Source: Jeotgalibacillus campisalis
GTDB taxonomy: Bacteria > Bacillota > Bacilli > Bacillales > Jeotgalibacillaceae
NCBI RefSeq assembly: GCF_000829515.1
Contig: NZ_JXRR01000010.1
Location: 62,001 to 126,000, forward strand
Length of the DNA: 64,000 nt
Direction: 5' to 3'
Below, piece by piece: positions 26,035 to 34,866 of the stretch. The notes under the pieces are model-generated. The model was not told the DNA's origin. It made no database searches and was given only the letters and a program-made list of their open reading frames with translations. How positions within the stretch are numbered: position 1 is the stretch's first letter; the number at the start of each line of letters is the position of its first letter. The position numbers were made by a program, and so were the translations under genes.

Positions 26035-28419
26035 TTGGAGGGAACAGTCATTTTTTCATCATTGGAATATTATCATTTCAATTTACTGTACATATTTTTA
26101 ACGATACTGTTCTCTGTGGGGAGCTGTATCGCAGGAGTTGAGATTAGCAGAAGGGTTAAAGAAGGAAATGGAAACAAGCAGAAAACGCTAATTCTGGGTT
26201 CGCTTTTCCTGGGACTTACTTTTGGGCTAACGTATTTTTTTGTCGCAGCATCAGTAGATCTTCCCTTTACCGTGGCAAATTTCCCGCTGTATATGGTGTC
26301 CTATTATGTCCTTGTATCTGCAGCTTCCTATATGGCTTTATCGATGGCGCAATTTAACGTTAGCAAAAAAATTCATTATATTGCCGTAAGTATCGTTATT
26401 ACCCTGTCGATCGTGATTGCTGATTCAGTAGGATTTTATATTCTGTTTAATGAACTAATTAAGGTGACTCCTATCTTTCTTGTGGTCACGATTCTTTTAA
26501 CGTTAGGGACATCCCTTTCCCTTTTCAGATTCTTAATTCAAATTACCAATGAACAATTTTCTGAAGTAGCATACAAATGGAAGTTTTTTGGCTGCTGTGC
26601 AGCAGGCATGGGGCTTGCAGGAATTCCTTATATCGTTTTAGTAAGTTTGGTTGATTTTCAAAGTTTTAATGAAGCTGCAGCCGAACCTTATCTGTTCTTA
26701 TCTCCATTTATTTTTGTGATTGGAGCAAACCTTCTGCTAATGCTGGTTCCAGATATATATGGAGATCAGATTTTGCTTCGCAGCACAACTTCCGTTCAAT
26801 CGTTATTTAATCATAATCCTCTTGCAGTGTTTTCAATTGATTTATCAGGGAAGATTATTGATGTTAACGAACAGGCGGAAGCGTTAACAGGTTATTCTAA
26901 AAATGAACTGCTGACAATGACGATACGGGACTTTTTTACCGGTTCTAAAAAAGAAAGGATTAGGCCAAATGTTAGTTCGATTGTTAACGGCGTTACAACA
27001 AATATTGAAACACAGATTCATAAAAAAAGCGGAGAAAAAGTGTTTGTAAGAATTACGGCGACCCGCACAATTATGACTGGAAAATTAATTGGGGTATACG
27101 GGATTGTTGAAGATATAACGGAAAGTAAAAACTCTAAAAAAACAATTGAATATTTGGCTTATCATGATGAACTCACCGGACTTCCAAATCGAAGAATGGT
27201 TAAGCAAATAATGAAAAAACAATGCCGTCAAAATTCAGCATACGATATCCTGATTATTGATTTTGATCGATTTAAAAGAATTAATGACAGTTTTGGCCAT
27301 TCGTTCGGTGACCAATTACTGGTTGAAGTGGGAGAAAAACTAGAGCATATAAGTAAGGGGAAGATCACTTTACTAGCGAGGCTGAGTGGAGATGAGTTTT
27401 TAATATTGACTGAAAAAAGAAACGGTAAAGAGCTTTCTAAAATTATTGTGGAGTATTTTAAAAATCCAATGTCGATCAACGGAATTGATCTTGTTTTAAG
27501 CGCAAGTATAGGGATTGCCTCTTATCCTGAACATTCGACAAATATGGATGAATTGCATCTTTACGCGGATTTGGCCATGTGTGAGTCAAAAACAAAAGGC
27601 GGAAATTGCTGGACAAAGTATCAGACTGAATTTTCCACTGTCTCGGAAAGTAAACTCAGCCTGGAACATGATTTGAGAAAAGCGATTGAAAACCAGGATT
27701 TAGTTGTTTATTATCAGCCCAAATACAATCTCAATAATTCAGTCATCACAGGAGCTGAAGCGTTGCTGCGCTGGAATCATCCTGATCACGGTTTTATTTC
27801 ACCTGGAGTGTTTATTCCCATTGCAGAAGAAACAAAGCTAATTGTTCCTCTTGAACGGGACGTCATTCTTAAGGTATGTAAACAGCTTGCTCAATGGAAG
27901 AAACAAAAAATAGAGCTGGATCGTGTATCGATTAATCTTTCAATCGAAAGCATTTTTCAAGAGGATTTTATTGATTATATTCTTAAAATCTTAAAGAAAT
28001 ATGATATAAAAGGTTCTGCCCTTGAATTTGAAATCACTGAAAGAATCGTTATGAGAAATGAAGAGTACGTGAACAGTACGCTGCAGAAAATGAGAAACCT
28101 GGGGATAGAAATCAGCATTGATGACTTTGGCACAGGCTACAGTTCCCTTAGCTATCTGCACAAACTTCATGTGGATGTATTAAAAATTGATCAATCGTTT
28201 ATCAGCAATATTGCGATGAATAAAGCAATCATTTCTGCTGTGCTTTCAATGGCGAAAAGTCTTGATCTGAAGGTGATTGCTGAAGGAGTCGAAACAAAAG
28301 AACAGCTCGAGATGCTGCAGCTTCTCGGATGTGAAGTGGCACAGGGATTTTATTTTTCCAGACCTGTCCCAACCGATCAATTTGAAGAATTAATGCAGCC
28401 GGGTCTTGCTGTATCATAA
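26035..28419 (+). CDS. Membrane PAS-GGDEF-EAL cyclic-di-GMP protein (YkoW-like)
   Basis: A protein of about 794 residues. Residues 1-245 hold seven membrane segments laid out like an MHYT sensor but without the Met-His copper motif (FGLTYFFVAAS instead). A PAS domain follows at about 255-365, GGDEF at about 370-530 and EAL at about 545-790. The cyclase motif is SGDEF (451-455), so synthesis activity is doubtful but possible. The EAL domain keeps EALLRW, NLS, EITE, DDFGTGYSS, KID and EGVET, so phosphodiesterase activity is likely. Start: GGAGGG at 26037-26042 overlaps the first TTG (26035). The next normal start is TTG 26062, and an ATT at 26050 is best placed. Confidence 0.85.
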   Translation: MEGTVIFSSLEYYHFNLLYIFLTILFSVGSCIAGVEISRRVKEGNGNKQKTLILGSLFLGLTFGLTYFFVAASVDLPFTVANFPLYMVSYYVLVSAASYMALSMAQFNVSKKIHYIAVSIVITLSIVIADSVGFYILFNELIKVTPIFLVVTILLTLGTSLSLFRFLIQITNEQFSEVAYKWKFFGCCAAGMGLAGIPYIVLVSLVDFQSFNEAAAEPYLFLSPFIFVIGANLLLMLVPDIYGDQILLRSTTSVQSLFNHNPLAVFSIDLSGKIIDVNEQAEALTGYSKNELLTMTIRDFFTGSKKERIRPNVSSIVNGVTTNIETQIHKKSGEKVFVRITATRTIMTGKLIGVYGIVEDITESKNSKKTIEYLAYHDELTGLPNRRMVKQIMKKQCRQNSAYDILIIDFDRFKRINDSFGHSFGDQLLVEVGEKLEHISKGKITLLARLSGDEFLILTEKRNGKELSKIIVEYFKNPMSINGIDLVLSASIGIASYPEHSTNMDELHLYADLAMCESKTKGGNCWTKYQTEFSTVSESKLSLEHDLRKAIENQDLVVYYQPKYNLNNSVITGAEALLRWNHPDHGFISPGVFIPIAEETKLIVPLERDVILKVCKQLAQWKKQKIELDRVSINLSIESIFQEDFIDYILKILKKYDIKGSALEFEITERIVMRNEEYVNSTLQKMRNLGIEISIDDFGTGYSSLSYLHKLHVDVLKIDQSFISNIAMNKAIISAVLSMAKSLDLKVIAEGVETKEQLEMLQLLGCEVAQGFYFSRPVPTDQFEELMQPGLAVS

Positions 28420-28480
28420 CCTCCTGCTAGAAGCAGTTTTGTCGCGGATGCAATAAAGTCCACTTTAGATAGGTGATCTG

Positions 28481-29107
28481 ATGAAGATAAAAGGAAGAAT
28501 TGCTACGATTCTATTAACTGTAGTGATCCAAACTGTTTATGTACTCTATTACTATATTACAACTGGTGCTGTAGATCCGATTGGGTGGGCGGGGTATCCG
28601 ATCCTTGGTGCTATAGCATATCTTACTGGCCTGCAGCATGATAAGGCGGTATATTATGCCGAAAAAGATCCGTTAACGAATTTGTATAATCGTCGAGCGA
28701 TGCTAAAAAAGATCGAGAAAAAAAGAAAAAATAGTTCCGCCTATTATTTTGTTATGATGATTGACTGCGACGATTTCAAACATATAAATGACAGCCTCGG
28801 TCATTCGGCTGGTGATCGCGCCCTGGTGTTAGCAGCGAATAAAATTATTCAGTCACTAAAGACAAGGGATTTGGCAGGAAGATGGGGTGGCGATGAATTC
28901 ATGATTTTTGGAGAAGCTGACGGAATGGAAGAGTGCCGAATAAAAGCGGACGAGTATGACCGAAAACTCTCCATACGGTCGAGCAGCGAAGGGCTTCCTG
29001 TATTTTCTATTGGAGCAGCCATAGGCAATCCTGGGGATTCATTTGAAAAAACGGTTATTTGTGCAGATCGTATTATGTATGAAAAGAAAAAGAAACGAAG
29101 AAAATAA
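28481..29107 (+). CDS. Membrane-anchored GGDEF diguanylate cyclase
   Basis: A 208-residue protein with two N-terminal membrane segments (about 7-50) and a GGDEF domain. The signature RWGGDEFMIF is intact, with DPLTNLYNRRAML and DCDDFKHINDSLGHSAGD upstream, so it should make cyclic-di-GMP from two GTP. No RxxD inhibitory site is obvious before the motif. It lies 61 bases after the GGDEF-EAL gene on the same strand, making a plausible synthesis/degradation pair. AGGTGA precedes the ATG. Confidence 0.87.
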   Translation: MKIKGRIATILLTVVIQTVYVLYYYITTGAVDPIGWAGYPILGAIAYLTGLQHDKAVYYAEKDPLTNLYNRRAMLKKIEKKRKNSSAYYFVMMIDCDDFKHINDSLGHSAGDRALVLAANKIIQSLKTRDLAGRWGGDEFMIFGEADGMEECRIKADEYDRKLSIRSSSEGLPVFSIGAAIGNPGDSFEKTVICADRIMYEKKKKRRK

Positions 29108-29172
29108 TTTGAACAGGAGCCTGTGGTTTTGGAAGGACTAAACGGAAGCGGTAAATACTTCTGAATATTCAC

Positions 29173-29202
29173 TTGACTTCCCATCAGCTTCTGGAATATC
29201 AT
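29173..29202 (+). promoter_or_regulatory. Candidate promoter of the ABC-F leader transcript
   Basis: TTGACT (29173-29178), 18 bases, TATCAT (29197-29202). A transcript from here would have a leader of about 275 bases before the ABC-F start. Confidence 0.4.
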
Positions 29203-29361
29203 AAATGTAACGACTAAACGAAAGGGTGAAGCGGGTCGATGTGGAACTAATCCTATTTTTAGATAAACATTCGGATAAAAAGTGCGTTAGGTTAACGGGA
29301 GCAGTCTGTTCTTCCAAACTGACAACTTTTTTATCGTTCGTTTTCTGAATAGGACTGGTCC

Positions 29362-29481
29362 ATGCACAGAACCCGTGGAAAAAGGGAGAGGTTTCTTTCT
29401 TTTGCCTTTGTTCGCCCATGCCTCCTGTTCGGAATTCGAGCAGGGGGCTTTTTTGTCCCCGAAATACAAAAATGGGGATGA
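29362..29481 (+). CDS. Leader peptide upstream of the ABC-F gene (candidate)
   Basis: A 39-codon frame starting ATG at 29362, with AGGA 8 bases upstream, and ending TGA 4 bases before the ABC-F start. The peptide begins MHRTRGKRERFLSFAF. The intrinsic terminator at 29420-29457 lies inside its second half, so a ribosome halted or slowed in the early codons would change folding of the terminator. This is the layout of ribosome-mediated attenuation known for several antibiotic-resistance ABC-F genes. No homologue is recognised; support is positional. Confidence 0.4.
   Translation: MHRTRGKRERFLSFAFVRPCLLFGIRAGGFFVPEIQKWG
29420..29457 (+). terminator. Attenuator-type terminator in the ABC-F leader
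   Basis: Stem gcctcctgttcg / cgagcagggggc (12 bp, two G-U pairs), 5-base loop, then six T. It sits 29 bases before the ABC-F start and no complete gene ends just upstream, so it can only block entry into the ABC-F gene. Confidence 0.75.
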
Positions 29482-29485
29482 TTAC

Positions 29486-31042
29486 ATGTTACTGCTAGAA
29501 GCAAATAAACTTAAAAAATCTGTAAAGGACGTCCTGTTATTTGAAGCAGAACAACTGCGTATTTACCGAGGTGACAGGATTGGGCTCGTTGGCCGTAACG
29601 GGAGCGGGAAAACAAGTCTTCTCTCAATCCTGACAGGACACGAAAATGCGGAGAGCGGCAGCCTGGTAAGTGATGCTTCCTGCCATCTCCTGCCTCAATT
29701 AAAGCGAACAGATACAACCAAAAGCGGTGGAGAGATTACGCAGGAATACATTAATTACGCTTTATCCGTAAAAACAGATATTCTTCTGGCGGATGAACCA
29801 ACCACAAATCTTGATCTAACAAGACTGGCACAGCTTGAACAGCAGCTGAAACGGTTTCAGGGTGCTTTGGTGCTTGTTTCTCATGACCGGATGTTCCTTG
29901 ATGCACTCTGTACGAAAATTTGGGAAATTGATGATCAGAAAATCAAAGAATATAAAGGGAACTACACAGCATACGCCGCCTTGAAAGAGCAGGAAAAAAG
30001 GCAGCATGAAGAAGCGTATGATCAATATGTCAAAAAGAAAAAGCAACTTGAAGAAGCGATTCGAAAAAAAGAGTTGAAGGCTGAAAGGGCTACAGTAAAA
30101 CCAAAGGATGGAGGGGTGCAGGCTACAAACTCCAAGCCTTACTTTGCCAAGAAACAAAAAAAGCTGCAAAAAACAGCAAGTACGCTGGAGACGAAGATCG
30201 AACAAATGGAAGAGGTTGAAAAGCCCCGGCACCATGCTCCTATAAAAATGAATCTGCCCAATGAAGAAGCCATTACTAACAGAAATGTTGTGACTGTCGA
30301 CTCCTATGAACAGTCGGCAGGGCAGAAGTTTTTATATCGCACTTCCCCTTTCCGAATCAAGGGAGGAGAAAAGGTCGCAATCATTGGAGAAAATGGCAGT
30401 GGAAAAACAACCTTCCTGCGAAGTTTAATGGGTAATGAGCAGGCAGCTGTATTTTCACCGGCTGTAAGGGCAGGATACTTTAGTCAAAATCTTGATATTT
30501 TACAAACAGATAAAACAATTCTTGAAAATGTAATGGAATCGTCTGTTCATCCGCAGGATTTAATCCGCACTGTACTTGCTCGTCTTCATTTTTATAGAGA
30601 AGATGTGTTCAAACCCATTCATGTATTGAGCGGGGGAGAACGGGTGAAGGCTGCATTTGCTAAGGTTTTTCTAAGTGAACTGAATTTGCTGATATTAGAT
30701 GAACCGACAAATTATCTTGATATTGAAGCGGTTGAGGCATTAGAGCAACTGTTGATCGACTTTAGCGGGACAGTAGTATTTGTTTCTCATGACCGGCGTC
30801 TGATTGAAAAGGTGGCAGAGAAAATGATCGTTATCAAGGACAATCATTTATCATTGTTTGAGGGAGGCTATCGTGAATATCATCAACCAAAACCAGAGAC
30901 AACGCGTGATTCAAGAGAAGACGACCTCATGAAACTGGAAATGAAACTATCTGAAGTGCTCAGCAGACTCAGTTTGAATCCGAGTGAAGAGCTAGATCGG
31001 GAATTTAAAAAACTAATTGAACTGAAAAAACAATTAACCTAG
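29486..31042 (+). CDS. ABC-F ribosome-protection ATPase, Vga type
   Basis: A 518-residue protein with two ATPase domains and no membrane segments. NBD1 has GRNGSGKTS, a shortened region with TKSGGE and LLADEPTTNLD. A charged interdomain linker of about 70 residues (about 160-260) carries the antibiotic-resistance domain. NBD2 has GENGSGKTT, LSGGERVK and LILDEPTNYLD. A C-terminal extension (KLSEVLSRLSLNPSEELD) is typical of Vga/Msr proteins. This class displaces lincosamides, streptogramin A and pleuromutilins from the ribosome. I chose the ATG at 29486 because it gives the Vga-like start MLLLEANKLKKSVKD. Drug range cannot be read directly. Confidence 0.88.
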   Translation: MLLLEANKLKKSVKDVLLFEAEQLRIYRGDRIGLVGRNGSGKTSLLSILTGHENAESGSLVSDASCHLLPQLKRTDTTKSGGEITQEYINYALSVKTDILLADEPTTNLDLTRLAQLEQQLKRFQGALVLVSHDRMFLDALCTKIWEIDDQKIKEYKGNYTAYAALKEQEKRQHEEAYDQYVKKKKQLEEAIRKKELKAERATVKPKDGGVQATNSKPYFAKKQKKLQKTASTLETKIEQMEEVEKPRHHAPIKMNLPNEEAITNRNVVTVDSYEQSAGQKFLYRTSPFRIKGGEKVAIIGENGSGKTTFLRSLMGNEQAAVFSPAVRAGYFSQNLDILQTDKTILENVMESSVHPQDLIRTVLARLHFYREDVFKPIHVLSGGERVKAAFAKVFLSELNLLILDEPTNYLDIEAVEALEQLLIDFSGTVVFVSHDRRLIEKVAEKMIVIKDNHLSLFEGGYREYHQPKPETTRDSREDDLMKLEMKLSEVLSRLSLNPSEELDREFKKLIELKKQLT

Positions 31043-31109
31043 GTCTATTCGGTTTTTAGTGAGGGTTGTTCAATTAAGGTATATTCAGATCGAAAATATG
31101 AAAAGAGGT

Positions 31110-31175
31110 TTGAACGCCCCCCACGTACTCGCTTACGCTCACTTGAAGTGAGGGATTTCTCGCCGTTTTTAGATA
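31110..31175. mobile_element. Possible IS200/IS605-type end or guide-RNA remnant
   Basis: A short GC-rich stretch, cgccccccacgtactcgctt followed by acgctcacttgaagtgaggg and atttctcgcc, holds a perfect ctcactt-ga-aagtgag-type palindrome. It resembles, from memory, the end region of TnpB-carrying IS200/IS605 elements in Bacillaceae. No transposase or TnpB frame is present, so at most a relic remains. Confidence 0.3.
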
Positions 31176-31253
31176 GAATAATGGTAAAAAAAGAGTAAAT
31201 AATACCACAGAGGGTATTGCACTAGTAACGTTAAAAAGGAAAGGAGAGGTTAT

Positions 31254-31640
31254 ATGTTTCATTATACAGTTGAAACGAACCAAAATATCTCTGAGGCGAT
31301 TCAATCGCTGGAGCAGCAATTAAGTGAAGAGCAGTTTGGGGTTCTGTGGCAATTTGATCTTCAGGGCAAGCTTCAGGAAAAAGGATTGGATTTCAATCAG
31401 CCTTATCATGTACTTGAGGTGTGCAATCCAAAAGAAGCAAAAAGTGTATTAGAAGAAAATCTGCTTGCAGGCTACTTTCTTCCTTGTAAGATTGTCGTTT
31501 ATGAAGAAGAGGGCAAAACAAAAATCGGAATGCCAAAGCCAAGCGCATTAGTGAGCATGCTTGAAGATGAAGAGGTAAAGAAAATGGCGGCGAGTATAGA
31601 GAACCGCCTGATTATGTGTATGAATAAAGCTGTTGCTTAA
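31254..31640 (+). CDS. DUF302 family protein
   Basis: A 128-residue soluble protein with the DUF302 pattern: an N-terminal strand-helix (FHYTVETNQNISEAIQSLEQQL), FGVLWQFDLQGKLQEKG, YHVLEVCNPKEAKSVLEENLLAGYFLPCKIVVYEEEGKTKIGMPKP. Members bind no known cofactor with certainty; function is unknown. AAAGGAGAGG precedes the ATG. An inverted repeat, aatacc-acagag-ggtatt, lies in the upstream region at about 31199-31218. Single gene with its own terminator. Confidence 0.8.
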   Translation: MFHYTVETNQNISEAIQSLEQQLSEEQFGVLWQFDLQGKLQEKGLDFNQPYHVLEVCNPKEAKSVLEENLLAGYFLPCKIVVYEEEGKTKIGMPKPSALVSMLEDEEVKKMAASIENRLIMCMNKAVA

Positions 31641-31676
31641 AGAAGATCTTGTTAGAATTGCTGAAATGATTATCAT

Positions 31677-31708
31677 AAAAATCCGGCGCATAGCGTGCCG
31701 GATTTTTA
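31677..31708. terminator. Terminator of the DUF302 gene
   Basis: Stem aaaaatccggc / gccggattttt, 11 bp, symmetric. Confidence 0.85.
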
Positions 31709-31848
31709 TGTGATAATGCACAACCAGAGGCTTAAGCAAGGTTTTTTTGAGGTGTCCGTCATCATCATCCTTTTGACCGTTTTTTTGCATAGTAAAGAAA
31801 TTTTTACATACACATGGAGGATGATGATATAGAAAGGGGGATCCAGCA

Positions 31849-33693
31849 ATGTGCGGTATTACAGGGTGGGTGGATTGGAACAGGGATCTCATGAATGAAG
31901 AAGATGTGATGAAAAAGATGGTAAAGACCCTGGGGAAACGAGGACCTGATGCCTCTGCAATTAGTAAAACGCCGCGTTCACTTTTGGGGCATACCCGTCT
32001 TGTCGTAGTGGATCCGGCAGGCGGTGCTCAGCCAATGAAAAGGAAAAAAGAAAAAGAGGAATACACCCTCGTCTACAATGGCGAGCTTTATAATACAGAC
32101 GAAGTGCGTGCGGAGCTTATAAAAAAAGGATATGCTTTTCAATCTCATTCAGATACAGAAGTTTTGCTTACTGCTTATATAGAATGGAAAGAAGATTGCT
32201 TAAACCATTTTAACGGCATTTTCGCCTTTGCTGTTTGGAATCAGACAAAGGAAGAATTATTTCTGGCTCGCGATCGTTTAGGAGTTAAGCCATTATTTTA
32301 CCGGCATGACGGTTCTTCCCTTCTTTTTGGGTCGGAGTTAAAAGCTATATTGGCACATCCGGATGTAGAAGCGGAAATAGATGAAGAAGGTCTTCAGGAA
32401 CTGTTTGGTTTAGGTCCTGCACGAACACCTGGATATGGAGTGTTTAAAGGCATTCACGAACTTCGGCCTGCCCATGCTATGGTGTTTAACCGAAATGGAC
32501 TAAAGAAATGGCGGTATTGGAATGTTAAAAGTGAAGAGCATCCACACTCTGTTGAAGAAACTTCCAGGCATGTACATGATCTTCTGAAAGACGCTGTGGA
32601 ACGGCAATTAGTCGCAGATGTCCCGGTGTGCACTTTTCTGTCAGGGGGTGTAGATTCGAGTGCAATAAGTGCATTTGCCTCGGATTTTATGCAAAGAGAA
32701 GGCAGAGGGGCACTCAACACCTATTCAATTGACTATGAGCAAAACAGTCATTACTTTAAAGCAAGTGCCTTTCAGCCAAATGAAGATGGACCTGCGATTC
32801 AGTTAATGCAGCATTTTTTAGGTTCCGCTCACCATTCATCTGTCATGAGTAACGAACTGCTTGCAAAGCGGCTTGACGACGCCATGAAGATGCGCGATTT
32901 GCCTGGCATGGCGGATGTAGATTCGTCCCTTTTGTGGTTCTGTGAAGAAATTAAATCCAATTTCACAGTTGGATTATCAGGGGAATGTGCGGATGAGATA
33001 TTTGGCGGCTATCCCTGGTTTTATAAAGAAGAACTTCTTAATGCCGGAGGGTTCCCATGGATGAGGTCTCAAAAAGAAAGGGAGGGACTTCTTGTACCTG
33101 AATGGCAGAACAAATTGCATCTTACGGAATATGCAGAACAACGATACAGGGAAATGATTGCAGAAACTCCCTATCTTGATGGAGAATCAGAGAAAGAAAC
33201 GCGCCGGAGGGAAATGTCTTATATAAATATGATTTCGTTTATGACCACTTTGCTTGATCGAAAAGACCGAATGAGCATGGGGGCAAGTCTTGAGGTGCGT
33301 GTCCCGTTTGCAGATCATCGGTTAGTAGAGTATGCATGGAATATCCCCTGGAGTATGAAGATGCTCAATGGACAGGAAAAGGGGATTTTGCGCAAAGCGT
33401 TGGAAGGCACACTCCCGCTGCAAATTTTGTACCGTAAAAAAAGTCCGTATCCTAAAACCCATCACCCTGTGTATGCCAGGGCAGTAACAGCTAGGCTAAA
33501 AGAAATCATAAACCGCCCGTCTGCTCCATTGTTAACCTTTTTCTCACATAAAAAACTGCAGGAGCTTGTCGACACACAAGGGTCCTCTTTTCAAGGACCA
33601 TGGTTTGGACAGCTTATGTCCGGTCCGCAATTAATTGCTCACTTAGTTCAAATGAACAGCTGGTTTGAAAAATATAATGTAAAGATTGTTTAA
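31849..33693 (+). CDS. asnO: Asparagine synthetase, glutamine-hydrolysing (AsnO-like)
   Basis: A 614-residue enzyme that makes asparagine from aspartate, ATP and glutamine. Residues 1 to about 215 are the class II glutaminase domain, with catalytic Cys2 (MCGITGW), RGPDASA and YNGELYN. The synthetase domain has the pyrophosphate loop LSGGVDSSAI and GLSGECADEIFGGYPWF. The C-terminus includes DRKDRMSMGASLEVRVPFAD. Length equals AsnO of B. subtilis, which is important for sporulation, so I prefer AsnO to AsnB. GGGGG-type ribosome site before the ATG; monocistronic with a terminator. Confidence 0.88.
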   Translation: MCGITGWVDWNRDLMNEEDVMKKMVKTLGKRGPDASAISKTPRSLLGHTRLVVVDPAGGAQPMKRKKEKEEYTLVYNGELYNTDEVRAELIKKGYAFQSHSDTEVLLTAYIEWKEDCLNHFNGIFAFAVWNQTKEELFLARDRLGVKPLFYRHDGSSLLFGSELKAILAHPDVEAEIDEEGLQELFGLGPARTPGYGVFKGIHELRPAHAMVFNRNGLKKWRYWNVKSEEHPHSVEETSRHVHDLLKDAVERQLVADVPVCTFLSGGVDSSAISAFASDFMQREGRGALNTYSIDYEQNSHYFKASAFQPNEDGPAIQLMQHFLGSAHHSSVMSNELLAKRLDDAMKMRDLPGMADVDSSLLWFCEEIKSNFTVGLSGECADEIFGGYPWFYKEELLNAGGFPWMRSQKEREGLLVPEWQNKLHLTEYAEQRYREMIAETPYLDGESEKETRRREMSYINMISFMTTLLDRKDRMSMGASLEVRVPFADHRLVEYAWNIPWSMKMLNGQEKGILRKALEGTLPLQILYRKKSPYPKTHHPVYARAVTARLKEIINRPSAPLLTFFSHKKLQELVDTQGSSFQGPWFGQLMSGPQLIAHLVQMNSWFEKYNVKIV

Positions 33694-33708
33694 AAAGATG
33701 AAATGTGA

Positions 33709-33734
33709 GAACTGCTGATGCGGTTCTTTTTTTT
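33709..33734 (+). terminator. Terminator of the asparagine synthetase gene
   Basis: Stem gaactgc / gcggttc with an eight-T run. Confidence 0.8.
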
Positions 33735-33824
33735 ATACAAAAAGTGCAAAAAGCAGTTTATAAATTAGGGGTGGAAAAAAAGGGAGAAACAAGTAAAGTT
33801 TATTTTAGAGAGGAGTGACAGAAA

Positions 33825-34283
33825 ATGTATCAATATTATAATGGACTGATTATTAGAGAAGGCACGACAGATGTTCCCGCAGTACAGGTGAAAAAGCTAT
33901 TTGAAGAAGCTGGCTGGATAAGAGAAGTTCCGAAATGGCAAATGGAGAAATTCTCATTGATTTTTGAACACGCTTCCTGGGCATTTACTGTATGGAATGA
34001 TGAAGAAATGGTAGGAATGGTAAGGGTTGTTTCTGACAAAATAATGATGGGTACTATTATGGATCTGGTGGTGCAAAAAAATTGGCAGGGAAAAGGCATA
34101 GGTCAAAAACTCGTCTCACTATGTGTTGCAAAGCTCCCTCATGGAGATTGGTTTGCTCATACATCATCGGCAAATTTTGACTTTTACAAACGCTGCGGTT
34201 TTGAAGTGAAAGATCTGAGCAAAAATGGGACATGTGTATATTATGGTTACATTCAAGCAAAAAAAGATGGACATCGGCTGTAA
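33825..34283 (+). CDS. GNAT N-acetyltransferase
   Basis: A 152-residue GNAT protein: VKKLFEEAGWIREVPKWQME at the start, MDLVVQKNWQGKGIGQKLV with the acetyl-CoA loop Q-x-K-G-I-G, and NFDFYKRCGFEVKD toward the end. Acceptor unknown. AGGAGTGA precedes the ATG. Single gene, convergent with the next one. Confidence 0.8.
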   Translation: MYQYYNGLIIREGTTDVPAVQVKKLFEEAGWIREVPKWQMEKFSLIFEHASWAFTVWNDEEMVGMVRVVSDKIMMGTIMDLVVQKNWQGKGIGQKLVSLCVAKLPHGDWFAHTSSANFDFYKRCGFEVKDLSKNGTCVYYGYIQAKKDGHRL

Positions 34284-34335
34284 TTGTTACTCATCGGTTG
34301 AGAAACTCACTTGATCTTTTTCATTCATTCAAACA

Positions 34336-34363
34336 GATCCTGCAGCAGAATGTCCCGCTGCAG
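34336..34363 (-). terminator. Hairpin between two convergent acetyltransferase genes
   Basis: Stem tcctgcagc / gctgcagga (9 bp) with no strong T run; probably serves the minus-strand gene ending at 34372. Confidence 0.5.
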
Positions 34364-34371
34364 GAAATCGG

Positions 34372-34866
34372 TTAAGAATTTAAAATCAATTGATAAAAGT
34401 GCACATCCTGCCATTGATCAAACTTATAGCCCACCTCTTTAAAACATCCTGCAAATTCAAAGCCGAATTTTTCATGAAGCTTTACACTTGCCTCATTGCC
34501 GCCGGTTATGCCGCCAATTACTACATGATGGTCAAGTTTAGCTGCACGAAGCAAAATTTCTTCCATCAGTAACTTCCCAATGCCTTTACCCTGATAGTCA
34601 GAAGAGATGTAAATAGAAAGCTCTACTGTATCTGAATAGGCTTCTTTGTCCCTAAAAGGGCTTAAACTGCTGTAACCTGCAACTTTACCATCTAGTTCTG
34701 CGACAAGTAACGGATGGCGTCCCCCGTACTTATTAAACCATGCCTGTCTTTCTTCAATGGTTTGTCTGCGCAAATCAAATGTCGCGACAGTTTTTTCTAT
34801 CGCCTCATTATAAATCGCCGCCATTTCAGTAAGATCCTTCTGTTGTGCTTCTCGTATGCTGACCAT
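34372..34866 (-). CDS. Phosphinothricin-acetyltransferase-like GNAT protein
   Basis: A 164-residue GNAT enzyme of the PAT/YwnH group: AAIYNEAIEKTVATFDL, ERQAWFNKYGGRHPLLVAE, GYSSLSPFRDKEAYSDTVELS, QGKGIGKLLM (acetyl-CoA loop), NEASVKLHEKFGFEFAG and KEVGYKFDQWQDV. The family acetylates phosphinothricin, methionine sulfoximine or related amino acids; in Bacillus the natural substrate is unclear. The ATG has GGGGGA 6 bases upstream. Single gene. Confidence 0.85.
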   Translation of the reverse strand: MVSIREAQQKDLTEMAAIYNEAIEKTVATFDLRRQTIEERQAWFNKYGGRHPLLVAELDGKVAGYSSLSPFRDKEAYSDTVELSIYISSDYQGKGIGKLLMEEILLRAAKLDHHVVIGGITGGNEASVKLHEKFGFEFAGCFKEVGYKFDQWQDVHFYQLILNS

